In this document: positions 10,001 to 18,684 of the stretch, in pieces
How positions within the stretch are numbered: the first letter of the stretch is position 1
Layout: each line of letters opens with the position of its first letter
From: DASRAU01 sp035638075
GTDB lineage: Bacteria; Acidobacteriota; Polarisedimenticolia; Gp22-AA2
Direction: 5' to 3'
Length of the DNA stretch: 64,000 bases
Assembly: GCA_035638075.1 (NCBI GenBank)
Contig: DASRAU010000003.1
Location: 87,481-151,480, forward strand
Program-made: the position numbers and the translations under genes
The notes under the pieces: generated by a model
What the model saw: only the letters and a program-made list of their open reading frames with translations
Databases searched by the model: none
What the model was told of the DNA's origin: nothing

Positions 10001-13000
10001 GCCGGGGAGCATCTCCAACCTGACCGGCGCCGTCGAGGACGCCAACGGCAACGGCCGGCTCGACGCGGGCGAGGACCTCGACGCCGACGGGCTGCTCGAC
10101 GCGGACGGCCAGCCGTACGGCCTGGTGATCTCCGGGCCGGTGTTCGGCAGCGGCACGCAGACCTTCAACGGGTCGGGCCACACCTTCCCGGCCAGCCGCG
10201 CCACGCTCGACAAGAGCCTCTACACCTGCGCCGACGAGGTGCGCGGCAGCCTGTACGACGCCGGCACGACCGCCCCGGCGGTGACCGGCGCCGCCGTCTT
10301 CGAGGTGGTGAACCGCAACGGCGTCGTGGTGGACAGCGAGAAGCTGGTGGCCTTCACCGCCGCGTCGGGCGTGGACTCCTACGCCTCCGCCGCGGTGCCG
10401 CTGCGCGAGTCGAAGCCGGTCGCGGTCCCCGACAACGGCGTCCTCGAGACCGCCGGCGTCGCCGCGGACGAGCCGTACTCCGTGCGCCTGCGCTACCCGG
10501 ATTCGCCGCGCGAGGTCACCGCGGCGGCCCGCATCTCCTGCCAGCCGTACCTGGTGGCGTGGCGCTTCCAGACCGACGGCACCAACTGGAACAAGCAGGA
10601 CGCGGTGTTCGGCGGCTGCGACAACGACCAGAACCTGGACTCGGGCGAGAACGTCCTGTATTCGATCGCCTTCGGCAACGCCAACCGCGACCAGGACTAC
10701 AGCGACGTGCAGGCGACGCTGGCGGTCTCGGGCCCCGGCGCCGCGGCGGTGCGCGTCCTCAACTCGCCGCAGAACATCGGCCGGCTGCCGGGCGGGCAGA
10801 TCACCTCCGCCACCTTCTCGCTCAACGTCGACGCGACGGCGCTGGCCGCCATCACCCAGGCGAACCGCCTGGTGGACCTGACGCTGACGCTGGCGTCGTC
10901 GGACGTCGGCGTGCAGCTGCCGCGCCAGACCTTCACCTTCCGGCACGCGCTGAACTCCGACGACGAGGTCTTCCACTACTCGACCGACTACCCGGGCGGC
11001 GGGCGCGAGATCCGCGACCTGAACCGGAACTTCCAGATCGACAAGCCCGACGTCGTCGATCCGTTCACCGGCATCCAGCTCCCCGACGAGGACATCACCT
11101 TCAACACGATGTTCGTCGCCGGCACCTCCGGGGGCCTGGTCAGCAACACGCTCGGTGAGGACCTGAACAACAACAGCATCCTGGACGCGGGCGAGGACAC
11201 CCTCCCGAACAACCTCCTCGACCGGGGCGTGCTCGCCCTGGCGGGCGGCCCGTCGGTGAACGACAAGGTGCCCTTCTCCTTCGACGCGAACAGCGGCGGC
11301 TGGCTCGGGCTGCGCCATCCGTTCAGCCGTCCCGGCGGCGCCGGCTCGGCCCCCGTGTGGGAGTGGCAGCGCGGCGGCCTGTGCGGCTTCCAGTCGGCCA
11401 TCGCCGACCCGGACACCGCCAAGGGCTTCCAGAACAACGGGGCCGGCATCTGGCACACGGGGGACGGCAACGCCGCCACGCCCGCCTCGAACGCGGCCGG
11501 CTGCGACAACCACTCGTCGGCCACGGATGCGGCCACGCCGATCGGGAACGAGTTCTACGAGGACATCCTCGAGTCGCCGATCATCGCCAAGGTCCACCAG
11601 ACGCTCGACAGCCGCGGCCTGCCGTACTCGATCGAGTTCCAGCGCTTCGGCGCCAACCTCGATCACCAGACCCAGGACGGCAACACCGGCGGCAGCTTCA
11701 ACATCGACAACAACATCGACGACGACACCGGCAACTGCCTGCTGTGCCAGGAATTCGATCCGAACTACGGCGGGATCGACTACCAGGTCGCCAACCTGCA
11801 GGCGTCGAGCGGCGTCAACCCGACCAACTCCGGGGACATCCGCCAGCGGACCTTCGGGCCGACCGTCGATCCCAACGGATCGCTGTCCGGCGGCAACCCC
11901 GGCGTCACCGGCGACGAGACCGGCTTCTCCGGGTTCACGACCAGCGCCAACCCGAACTCCTCCTCGCCGATCCCGACCGCCTTCCCGGACTTCCTGCCGT
12001 ACCCGCTGCCGACGTCGCCGGTCGTGCTGGCCTCCGACGGCACGCCCTGGACGAACAACGTCGCGGGCCCGGTGCGCAACTTCGACATGACCCTGGTCAC
12101 GTACGAAGCCGGCTACGTCTTCCTGATGGAAGGGCCCGGCGCGAGCGAGGTGGCCGCGGTGACGCCGTTCGACGTCAACATCGGCAACCGCTGGCAGATC
12201 GGCATCGGCTTCTACAACATCGAGTCGACCGCGAACCTGACCGACTACGGCCTGGCGGTGGACGACGTGGTCTTCGAGTGGGACGAGCGGCACCCGATCG
12301 ACGAGGCCGCCTTCGTCCCGGCCCACACCCCCGCCTGCCAGCGCTTCGGGCTCGCGGGACAGCCGGCCGGACTGCAGTGCGCTACGCTGATGGTGGACCG
12401 CACCGCCCTGTTCGAGTGCGACGAGTCGCTGCGCGTCACGGTCACCAACCCGAAGGTCTCGGGATCCGGCTCGGTGCAGGTCAAGGCCGCCTCCGACAGC
12501 GACTCGCGCCAGGTGTCCACGGGCATCGGCGTGGCGCTGCACCCCATCAAGAGCTTCACCCTGCCCGAGGTCTCGCCGGGGGTCTTCAGCGGCTTCGTGG
12601 CCGTGACCCAGACACTCAACGTCGATGACCAGATCTTCGTGTCGCCGGCCGGCGACACGAACGTCGTCTTCTACTACGAGGACCTGACCTGCGACGGCAA
12701 CCGCAACGGCATCGCCGGGCAGACCAACTTCGACAACCTCGACGGTGACCTCGTTCCGTTCGCCACCGACAACTGCCCGCAGGCCTACAACCCGGGCCAG
12801 CAGGACACCGACACCGGCGGCGGCGATGGAATCGGCAACGCGTGCGACAACTGCCCGACGCTGCCGAACGCCAACCAGGCGGATTCGGACGGCGACGGGG
12901 TCGGCGACGTCTGCGACTTCGACGACGTGGACTTCGACGGCGTCGTCAACGCCCTCGACAACTGCCCCGACGTCTACAACGTGCTGCAGACGCCTGCCGG

Positions 13001-15824
13001 CGGCTCCTCCACCAAGGGAATCGCCTGCAACCAGAACGCCGACCGGGACGGCGACGGCATCGTGGACAAGAACGACAACTGCGTGCGGACCGCCAACGCC
13101 GGCCAGCAGGACGTGGATGGCGACGGGGTCGGGGACGCGTGCGACGGCGACTGCGTCAACGCCCGCTCCTCGACGCTCGCCTCCGGCACCTGCACGCGGA
13201 CGAGCACGACGATCTGCACCACCAACGCGCAGTGCCCGTTGAGCGGCGTCTGCGCCGAGAACGTCAACACCGTCTGCACCGTGTCCACGTCGCAGTGCAC
13301 CTGCGTGAACATCAGCCAGGAGACCTGCCAGCGTGTCGGGATCATCAACGACGGCGGCTGCCAGACGGAGAACGACGATGCCGACGCCGACGGGGTGACC
13401 GACGCCGTGGACAACTGTCCGGTGATCGCCAATCCGCCGATCATCCCGGGGACCGACCGCCAGGCCGACACCGACAACGACGGGCTCGGGGACGCCTGCG
13501 ACTCGAACCTCAAGATCGACGGCGACAACAACGGCATCCCGGACGACGTCGCGTCCTTCGGCGTCCTGGTCAACTGCGGCAAGCTCGATCTGCCGAGCCT
13601 GGTGGTCGAGTCGGCCGTGGTCACCGATCTCAACGGCGACCACGACGCCTTCTGCGACACGGGCGAGCAGTGCGAAATGACGCTGGTCGTCACCAACAAC
13701 GGCACCAAGGACCTGCACGACGTGGTGCTCTACCTGGCCACGTCCGACACCGACGTGCAGTGCGTCACCAAGCCGGCGGTGACCGTCGGGACCATCCCGG
13801 CGGGCGGGAAGGTGGACACCTCGAACCTCTCCGGCCAGCGCCGGCCGTTCGAATACACCATCTCCGCCTCGACCAACACCACGGTGGCGGCGCAGCCGGC
13901 GAAGGCCGACTGGACCGTCAACATCACGTCGAAGGAGGCCCTCGGCACCAAGTCGAAGGTGAACTTCCAGACGCTGCTCGACCTCGACCTGCCGACGGGC
14001 GCGTCGATCACCCGGGTGCTCGGGCCGGACGGGCTGCCGAACACGACCGACGACGGAACGATCTTCGAGACCTTCGACCTCGATCGCAACGGCAGCGGCG
14101 GGGTCGAGGTGAGCGACGGCCGCGACGGCGTGGTCAACGACACCATCGGCTATACCGTCGGCACGGCGCAGGGGGGCCTCAACGCCCTCGAAGGAATCGG
14201 TTGCGGCGGCTTCCACGTCCCGCCGCAGGATCCCGGCTGCCACGTCGATCCGGACAACGACATGGACTGGCACATCCACTGCCCGACGGGAACCTGCCCG
14301 GCACCGCACGTCGTCGGCTCGACCACCGCCTGGTCCGCCACCCCGCCCAACGGGGCGCTGGCGTTCTCCGGGCAGAACTCGCTGCACTGGGGCAAGCACT
14401 CCGACGTGACCAGCCGGGTGGGCGACACCACCTCGTTCAGGACGCTCGCTGCCTACGTGGTCACGGCCAACCTCACGCCGCTGCCGATCTCGGGCGACCT
14501 GCGCCTGTCGTTCATGCACATCGTCGACACCATGGACAACAGCCAGGCCGACATCCCGTCCGGCACCGCCATCGACTACGTGGACGTGCAGGCGCGGGTC
14601 GACCTCGACCCGAACCCGGCGGTGGACTCGTGGGGCTTCTGGGACAAACTGGTGCCCTTCGAGAACGTCTACGACCACATCCCCTACGTCTGGAGCCACT
14701 ATGGCGCCCAGACGACGTACTGCAACCTGACGCCGACGGACACCGGATCGGCGGCGCCGGCGCCGCGCGGCATCCACGAGACCATGTGCTGGCCGCTCGG
14801 GGTCTGGTCGCACTGCGGCAACGCCTGGGCCCAGGACACGACCTTCGGCTGCCCCGGCCCGGGCCTGCCGGGCGCGACGACGCCGGCGAGCGGTTCGCTG
14901 TGGGTGAAGACGCGCTTCTCGCTCGCCAACTACGTCGGCGCGCGCGTGCAGATCCGCTGGATCGCGTCCACCTGGGAGTTCGACCTCAACGGCCCGACCG
15001 AGGACTACCACACCTACGGTCACGGCTGGGAGAACAGCCTCAACGACGACGGCTGGTGGGTGGACGACATCCAGATCACCGGCGCCATCACCGCCCAGGT
15101 CGCACCCCTGGCCGACCCCGACCCGGCGCCGCCTGCCACCTGCCCCGCGCCGGGCGCGGAGTGCAACCCGGCGCTCGGGGCGGATCACGGCTACAACGTG
15201 GTCCTCACCACGACCGGCTCCGACAACGACGGCGTCTTCGAGAAGGGCGAGAACGTCACCTTCAGCGCCGTCAGCACCACGAACCCCGGCGGCTGCGCCG
15301 ACGGCGTCACCGAGTACCAGTTCAAGCGCAACGGCGTGGTCGTGCAGGACTGGTCGGCGCACGCCTTCTACAGCGAGGGCGTCCAGGCCGACGGCACCTG
15401 GCTGGTCCTGGCCCGCTGCAGCAGCACGCCGGCGTGCACCACGACGACCGGCGCGAGCCAGGCGATCCCGGTGTACGCCGGCGACGGCAGCGACCTCACC
15501 ATCACTTTGACCGGCGGCGCGAACGCCAACGTGAACCTGACGGCGCGGCCGATGCCGCCGACGATGTCGGGCTACGACTTCTTCAAGTACGTGTTCCCGC
15601 CGGCACCGCCCGTGAACCTCACGGGAACCGCGATCCTGGCGTGTGACCAGGGAACGGCCGCGCCGGCCGGCAGCACGGTCACCGTGCCGGACAACGCCGT
15701 GCCGGCCGTCGGGACGGTGTTCTGGTACTGGGCCGGCTACAGCAGCACGACCCCGGGGGCCAAAACCGCCCTCGGCCGCAGGACCGACAACACGATCCGC
15801 ATCGCGCCGATCACCTGCCCATAG
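7086..15824 (+). CDS. Giant secreted subtilase (S8) with thrombospondin type 3 repeats
   Basis: A 2,912-residue exported protein. The start is ATG 7086, right after GAGAGGGAGG; an in-frame ATG at 7062 lies before that site. After a signal peptide and a propeptide of roughly 270 residues comes an S8 domain with Asp344 (SITDNGV), His398 (GGTHGNVVAG) and Ser685 (YGTSYSTAEVAG); the oxyanion Asn is in FAPVGNTG. Spacings are longer than in subtilisin, implying insertions. A beta-jellyroll like that of KP-43 proteases follows (INDLDLEVESP). Residues about 1870-2150 hold calcium-binding TSP3 repeats (DSDGDGVGDVCD, DVDGDGVGDACD) interrupted by a cysteine-rich insert. Residues about 2170-2670 match the separate protein at 19096. 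Probably a cell-surface or released protease. Confidence 0.88.
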   Translation: MRPRLSRRVLGGLVRTSAAVCCLFVLAGLLARAERRQQTGQNPVLDQAEAQIDHSLRLPEPTQRPDGLSPFAGLKPVWQKDEAGRKKALDTPLGLVDPAGLEDLRRQAPLLAGERGRALGHGRRGELLAGFNAVQIAAESVAGRTPDEIEAALRDAGAEIHGRMAERGYLVRLSAAAVDRLSDSSLIEAAMPWGPQFRVEPGLGKRPFLQRSRAQSQDLRLVVDFFRGADPVQARADLEKITGNPAASYSIDGQSFLVEAHHAKVAALARLPWVQWIYEEPEHMLMDAETPTTAQVGNMKENLPFQRPYFDAGVDGGGIDTNADGRRINNGTDLVPPQIVSITDNGVSYDSVQFSQTATQTTTLSNPIGPAHRKIQGIQNVVDTGDGCDGILSGGGTHGNVVAGIIAGDATSLGFRVSKHIYNTRPRVDGLELNGVARGARILMQDAGAPVNCTVNDLIERGGNVQPGSLATRLALAICPSSGGTGACSGVTGAGSDGHLHVLPFGVPNFDTLLDNPSDGTYTAESRDIDNFLVNNRDVMVFAPVGNTGTQRVQYFFSSFNSQVRNRYPDLFDGTAADNNPNTPQGLEVSPPATAKNLVAVGSHFQDVQTALSANIEENIANFSSKGPATAGSLRMAPMVVAVGADLNGFFFGPNTVSAAVWKSKDNDNQPPVDAVLDDTNYGTSYSTAEVAGIAALIRDYLAQGFYPTGARVDTDRMPSPSGPLVKAAIAASANFEELLESEYPTATDRAVAFSRATDLGTVSGQAIGVFGNMEQGYGRPVVSSVLPLANWPQAKGIGAPQTIEYPAAGLILYDELGTGEPAINNTTRTLIEHTFTVGSDATRVVAGTRIVDHGQLRVAMAYADPPSLAGSAGSAINDLDLEVESPGPDGDILTTADNRVYDGNVYLQGSVKVGQWSASRTTVAADRGDRRNLVEAVHLTSDLNGDGNTDDSQLVAGTWKVRVKRGAGGATPGSISNLTGAVEDANGNGRLDAGEDLDADGLLDADGQPYGLVISGPVFGSGTQTFNGSGHTFPASRATLDKSLYTCADEVRGSLYDAGTTAPAVTGAAVFEVVNRNGVVVDSEKLVAFTAASGVDSYASAAVPLRESKPVAVPDNGVLETAGVAADEPYSVRLRYPDSPREVTAAARISCQPYLVAWRFQTDGTNWNKQDAVFGGCDNDQNLDSGENVLYSIAFGNANRDQDYSDVQATLAVSGPGAAAVRVLNSPQNIGRLPGGQITSATFSLNVDATALAAITQANRLVDLTLTLASSDVGVQLPRQTFTFRHALNSDDEVFHYSTDYPGGGREIRDLNRNFQIDKPDVVDPFTGIQLPDEDITFNTMFVAGTSGGLVSNTLGEDLNNNSILDAGEDTLPNNLLDRGVLALAGGPSVNDKVPFSFDANSGGWLGLRHPFSRPGGAGSAPVWEWQRGGLCGFQSAIADPDTAKGFQNNGAGIWHTGDGNAATPASNAAGCDNHSSATDAATPIGNEFYEDILESPIIAKVHQTLDSRGLPYSIEFQRFGANLDHQTQDGNTGGSFNIDNNIDDDTGNCLLCQEFDPNYGGIDYQVANLQASSGVNPTNSGDIRQRTFGPTVDPNGSLSGGNPGVTGDETGFSGFTTSANPNSSSPIPTAFPDFLPYPLPTSPVVLASDGTPWTNNVAGPVRNFDMTLVTYEAGYVFLMEGPGASEVAAVTPFDVNIGNRWQIGIGFYNIESTANLTDYGLAVDDVVFEWDERHPIDEAAFVPAHTPACQRFGLAGQPAGLQCATLMVDRTALFECDESLRVTVTNPKVSGSGSVQVKAASDSDSRQVSTGIGVALHPIKSFTLPEVSPGVFSGFVAVTQTLNVDDQIFVSPAGDTNVVFYYEDLTCDGNRNGIAGQTNFDNLDGDLVPFATDNCPQAYNPGQQDTDTGGGDGIGNACDNCPTLPNANQADSDGDGVGDVCDFDDVDFDGVVNALDNCPDVYNVLQTPAGGSSTKGIACNQNADRDGDGIVDKNDNCVRTANAGQQDVDGDGVGDACDGDCVNARSSTLASGTCTRTSTTICTTNAQCPLSGVCAENVNTVCTVSTSQCTCVNISQETCQRVGIINDGGCQTENDDADADGVTDAVDNCPVIANPPIIPGTDRQADTDNDGLGDACDSNLKIDGDNNGIPDDVASFGVLVNCGKLDLPSLVVESAVVTDLNGDHDAFCDTGEQCEMTLVVTNNGTKDLHDVVLYLATSDTDVQCVTKPAVTVGTIPAGGKVDTSNLSGQRRPFEYTISASTNTTVAAQPAKADWTVNITSKEALGTKSKVNFQTLLDLDLPTGASITRVLGPDGLPNTTDDGTIFETFDLDRNGSGGVEVSDGRDGVVNDTIGYTVGTAQGGLNALEGIGCGGFHVPPQDPGCHVDPDNDMDWHIHCPTGTCPAPHVVGSTTAWSATPPNGALAFSGQNSLHWGKHSDVTSRVGDTTSFRTLAAYVVTANLTPLPISGDLRLSFMHIVDTMDNSQADIPSGTAIDYVDVQARVDLDPNPAVDSWGFWDKLVPFENVYDHIPYVWSHYGAQTTYCNLTPTDTGSAAPAPRGIHETMCWPLGVWSHCGNAWAQDTTFGCPGPGLPGATTPASGSLWVKTRFSLANYVGARVQIRWIASTWEFDLNGPTEDYHTYGHGWENSLNDDGWWVDDIQITGAITAQVAPLADPDPAPPATCPAPGAECNPALGADHGYNVVLTTTGSDNDGVFEKGENVTFSAVSTTNPGGCADGVTEYQFKRNGVVVQDWSAHAFYSEGVQADGTWLVLARCSSTPACTTTTGASQAIPVYAGDGSDLTITLTGGANANVNLTARPMPPTMSGYDFFKYVFPPAPPVNLTGTAILACDQGTAAPAGSTVTVPDNAVPAVGTVFWYWAGYSSTTPGAKTALGRRTDNTIRIAPITCP
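12690..13541 (+). repeat. Thrombospondin type 3 repeat region inside the giant subtilase
   Basis: The encoded segment repeats the pattern DNCPxxxNxxQxDxDGDGVGDxCD at least four times, with Asp-rich loops expected to bind calcium. It is split by a stretch (about 13150-13370) with more than ten cysteines in about 70 residues, which may be a separate disulfide-knotted unit. Confidence 0.75.
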
Positions 15825-15871
15825 GGCGGGCGGCTCGGCCACCCGCTTTCGCGGGCGTGCGGGAGGGAGCA

Positions 15872-15903
15872 CCGGCGCGGGGGCCTTCGGGCCTCCGCGC
15901 CGG
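15872..15903 (+). promoter_or_regulatory. UUCG-capped 14-bp hairpin before the beta-barrel gene
   Basis: Arms 15872-15885 and 15890-15903 pair over 14 positions (one G-U in RNA) around the loop TTCG, the very stable cUUCGg tetraloop. It ends 7 bases before ATG 15911 and has no T-run after it. It could end transcription from the giant gene, protect an mRNA end, or limit ribosome access. A smaller CCCGC/GCGGG hairpin lies just upstream at about 15842-15855. Confidence 0.55.
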
Positions 15904-15910
15904 GGAACTC

Positions 15911-16567
15911 ATGCGGAAATGGGGACTGCTCGTCTGCGCCGCGGCGCTGGCCCTGGCCGCGGCTCCGCGGCCGGCCGAGGCCGGCGATCGCGTCGGCATC
16001 GGCGTCAAGTTCGGGACCCTCGGGTTCGGCCTCGACATCACCGGCCGGGTCAACGACTGGTTCTCGGTGCGCGGCACCTTCAACGCCGCCGACGCCGACG
16101 ACACGCACGAGGAGAGCGGCGTGGATTACGAGACCGACGTCGCCTTCGGAGCGTCCGGGATCCTGTTCGACTTCCATCCCTGGAAGAAGAATTTCCGGCT
16201 GACCGCGGGCTGGATGCACAACCGCACCGGCGCCGACCTCCTGGGCACGCCGACCGAGAACGTCGAGATCGGCGACACCGTCTACACGCCGGCCGAGGCG
16301 GGAACCATCTCCGGTGACGTGGCCTTCAAGGACAGCGCCGGCTACGTCGGGTTCGGCTACGGCAGCGCCGCCCGCGGCCCCGGCCGGGTGCGCTTCGTCC
16401 TCGACGTCGGCGCGCTCCTGCAGGGCACTGGAGCTGTGACCCTCTCCTCCTCGAGCGGCCTCGTCAGCCAGGACGATTTGTCGAAGGAGGAACAGGATCT
16501 CGAGGACGATCTCGACGATCTGTCCTTCTACCCGGTTCTGGCGCTCGGGATCTCGTTCCGGCTCTAG
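15911..16567 (+). CDS. Outer-membrane beta-barrel protein
   Basis: A 218-residue exported protein with signal peptide MRKWGLLVCAAALALAAAP, cleaved near AEAGD. The mature part alternates short amphipathic strands (VGIGVKFGTLGFGLDITGRV, LFDFHPWKKNFRLTAGWMHN, FYPVLALGISFRL) and ends in an aromatic/hydrophobic strand with terminal RL, as outer-membrane barrels do. AGYVGFGYGS is typical of small porin-like barrels. An acidic loop (KEEQDLEDDLDDL) precedes the last strand. The start is ATG 15911, since the GTG at 15857 lies inside a non-coding hairpin region. Specific function is unknown. Confidence 0.75.
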   Translation: MRKWGLLVCAAALALAAAPRPAEAGDRVGIGVKFGTLGFGLDITGRVNDWFSVRGTFNAADADDTHEESGVDYETDVAFGASGILFDFHPWKKNFRLTAGWMHNRTGADLLGTPTENVEIGDTVYTPAEAGTISGDVAFKDSAGYVGFGYGSAARGPGRVRFVLDVGALLQGTGAVTLSSSSGLVSQDDLSKEEQDLEDDLDDLSFYPVLALGISFRL

Positions 16568-16584
16568 GAGCCGGTCGCGTCGGA

Positions 16585-18684
16585 CTACTGGAAGTCGCGG
16601 GGGATCGGCTCGTCCCAGGTTTTCTCGCGGACGAGCACGCCATCCTGGAAGAGCCGGCGCGTATAGGAAAGGTAGAACGTCCCGGCGTCGCTCCGGAAGA
16701 CGGCGCGCGCCTCGAAGCGCAGGGTGCGATCCGGCAGGGTCACCGTCGTGCTGTAGTCGCCGGTCACCCACCCCGTGTCCGGGTGCCTGTCGCCCGCTTC
16801 GTAGACGATCGATTCGGTTTCGTGCTGTGTGCCCCAGGGGAAGCGCGACCCGCCGACGTTCGTCGCCACGATGCGCGCGTCCCCGGTCGGAGGATGGCGC
16901 TCCACCGTTTCGATCTCGCCGTAGCCCGAGGCGGTGCCGGTCTCGAGCGTGCCGAAGCCTGCGAGCGTCTCGTCCTTCGCGGGCGGGAGGAACTGCGGGC
17001 GCGGGCGCTCCGCTTTCGGCACGACCGGCAGGACGAGACGCGTTCCGGCGAGAGCCAGGGTCGTCGTCATCGTGGAGGGTGTCGGCCAGATCATCGGCCA
17101 CATGGCGTTCGACACCGCGAGCCGCAGGCGGTGCCCCGGCTGGAAGACCCACGACGTGAAGTGCATCTCGATGTCGATCGTGAAAGGCTTCCCCGGCTCG
17201 ATGGCTTTCGGGTCGCGCGAAGATTCCCGGTGCGCGCCGTTGAAGCCGGCGCCGGCGACGAGGGTCACGGTGCCGTCGGGGGCCACGTCCGACAGGCGCG
17301 TGAACCAGCGCGCCAGAGGGGCTGAAGCTGTCACGTCGAGCATCGCGTGCGGCAGCCCGAGAATCTCCACTTCCTCCGTCACCGGAGCCGAGTCGTACAC
17401 CAGGCTGTACGCGTCGGACGGGCGCTGGTCGGGGGCGACGTCGCCCCACCACATCACCGGTCCGCCGATCTCGACGCCGCTCGTCGGCACGTAGCGCAGC
17501 TCGTGCCGCGCGGCCGCGGCGGGAGCGTCGGCGAGCGTGTGATCCGCGTGCGGATAGAGGATGCGCTCGCGGCCGCGCGCCAGGGGCCAGCCGTCTTCGT
17601 AGCGCCATTCCCCCGGGGCGTTGCCTTCGAGGCGCGGCCCCGGCGGATGCCAGCGGCGCACGAAGACGGCGAGCCGCGGCTCCTGGTCGATGCCGGTCTT
17701 CGTGCCCTTGAGCCAGCGGTCGAACCAGCGCACCGCCTCGTGGCGCCACTCCATCCCCGGCTTGGGGTAGGCGTCGTGGGGCCAGCAGTGCGACCACGGC
17801 CCGACCATCGCCTTCATCGGCGCCTTCACGTGCTCGAGCATCCGCGGCACGCTGTCGCGGTAGCCGTCGTACCACCCGCCGATGACGAAGGTCGGGATCC
17901 GGATCGACTCGTACCGGCGCTTCAGCGTGGTCCGGTCCCAGAACGGGCCGTCGCGCTGCTGCTTCTTGTAGGTGAACATCCACGGCGTGCGATCGAACCG
18001 ATCGGCGAACAGGCGGTCGTCGATGACGTAGCCCGGCGCGCCCGGCATGGCGTTGGCCAGGTCCATCGACATCTCCCAGGAGTCGACGTGGATGCCGCCG
18101 TCCATGAAGTGGACGTCGTCCTCGTAGAGATCGTCGGTCGCGTCCACCGCGATGATGGCGCCGAGCGCCGGCGGGTTGCGCATCGCCATGTGCAGAGAGT
18201 TGAACCCGCCCCACGAGATGCCGAACATCCCGACCTTGCCCGAGGAGTACGGCTGCTTCGCGAGCCACGCGATGACCGAGTCGCCGTCCTGGTTCTCGAT
18301 GTCAGAGTACTCGTACGGGATGAGGACGCCCTCGCTGTTGCCGGTGCCGCGGATGTCGACGCGCGCCACGACGTACCCGCGCCGCACGAAGTACGCGTAC
18401 AGGCCGAACCGGTCGCCGCGCGCCTCGGTCTTGCGGTACGGTAGGTATTCGAGGAGGACCGGCAGGCGCTGCTTCGGTTTCGCGGCGGCCGACGTCTCCG
18501 GCATCCAGAGGTCGGCCGCGAGCCGGACGCCATCGGGCATCGGGATGGAGATCTCGCGCATCACGATGCCGGGGGCGGGATGGCGGGCGTCCGGCGCGGC
18601 CTTCTCAGGAGCGGCCGCCCGCGCGGCGACCCCAAGGACGGCCAGGCCGGCCAGGAGTCCTGCTGCACGGACAGAGGCAGTCAT
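16585..18684 (-). CDS. Secreted S15-type peptidase / CocE-NonD hydrolase
   Basis: A 699-residue alpha/beta hydrolase of the X-Pro dipeptidyl-peptidase (S15) and cocaine-esterase family. The start is ATG 18684 with GGGAGA 8 bases upstream, followed by a signal peptide (AAGLLAGLAVLGVAARAAA). Catalytic residues are the serine in FGISWGGFNSL, the aspartate in VIGGWYDGYRD and the histidine in VGPWSHCWPHD. The oxyanion tyrosine lies in LEYLPYRKTE. A C-terminal jellyroll (PGHRLRLAVSNAMWP) is typical. It should cleave N-terminal dipeptides or ester/amide bonds of exported substrates. It converges on the beta-barrel gene with 17 bases between. Confidence 0.9.
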   Translation of the reverse strand: MTASVRAAGLLAGLAVLGVAARAAAPEKAAPDARHPAPGIVMREISIPMPDGVRLAADLWMPETSAAAKPKQRLPVLLEYLPYRKTEARGDRFGLYAYFVRRGYVVARVDIRGTGNSEGVLIPYEYSDIENQDGDSVIAWLAKQPYSSGKVGMFGISWGGFNSLHMAMRNPPALGAIIAVDATDDLYEDDVHFMDGGIHVDSWEMSMDLANAMPGAPGYVIDDRLFADRFDRTPWMFTYKKQQRDGPFWDRTTLKRRYESIRIPTFVIGGWYDGYRDSVPRMLEHVKAPMKAMVGPWSHCWPHDAYPKPGMEWRHEAVRWFDRWLKGTKTGIDQEPRLAVFVRRWHPPGPRLEGNAPGEWRYEDGWPLARGRERILYPHADHTLADAPAAAARHELRYVPTSGVEIGGPVMWWGDVAPDQRPSDAYSLVYDSAPVTEEVEILGLPHAMLDVTASAPLARWFTRLSDVAPDGTVTLVAGAGFNGAHRESSRDPKAIEPGKPFTIDIEMHFTSWVFQPGHRLRLAVSNAMWPMIWPTPSTMTTTLALAGTRLVLPVVPKAERPRPQFLPPAKDETLAGFGTLETGTASGYGEIETVERHPPTGDARIVATNVGGSRFPWGTQHETESIVYEAGDRHPDTGWVTGDYSTTVTLPDRTLRFEARAVFRSDAGTFYLSYTRRLFQDGVLVREKTWDEPIPRDFQ

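Noticed and set aside
5370..15872. A single leftward open frame of about 3,500 codons opposite the giant subtilase gene
   Set aside because: Only its last 449 codons are a real gene (decarboxylase). The rest is low-complexity Arg/Gly/Val/Asp sequence mirroring the GC-rich codon pattern of the sense gene, with no start signals or domains.
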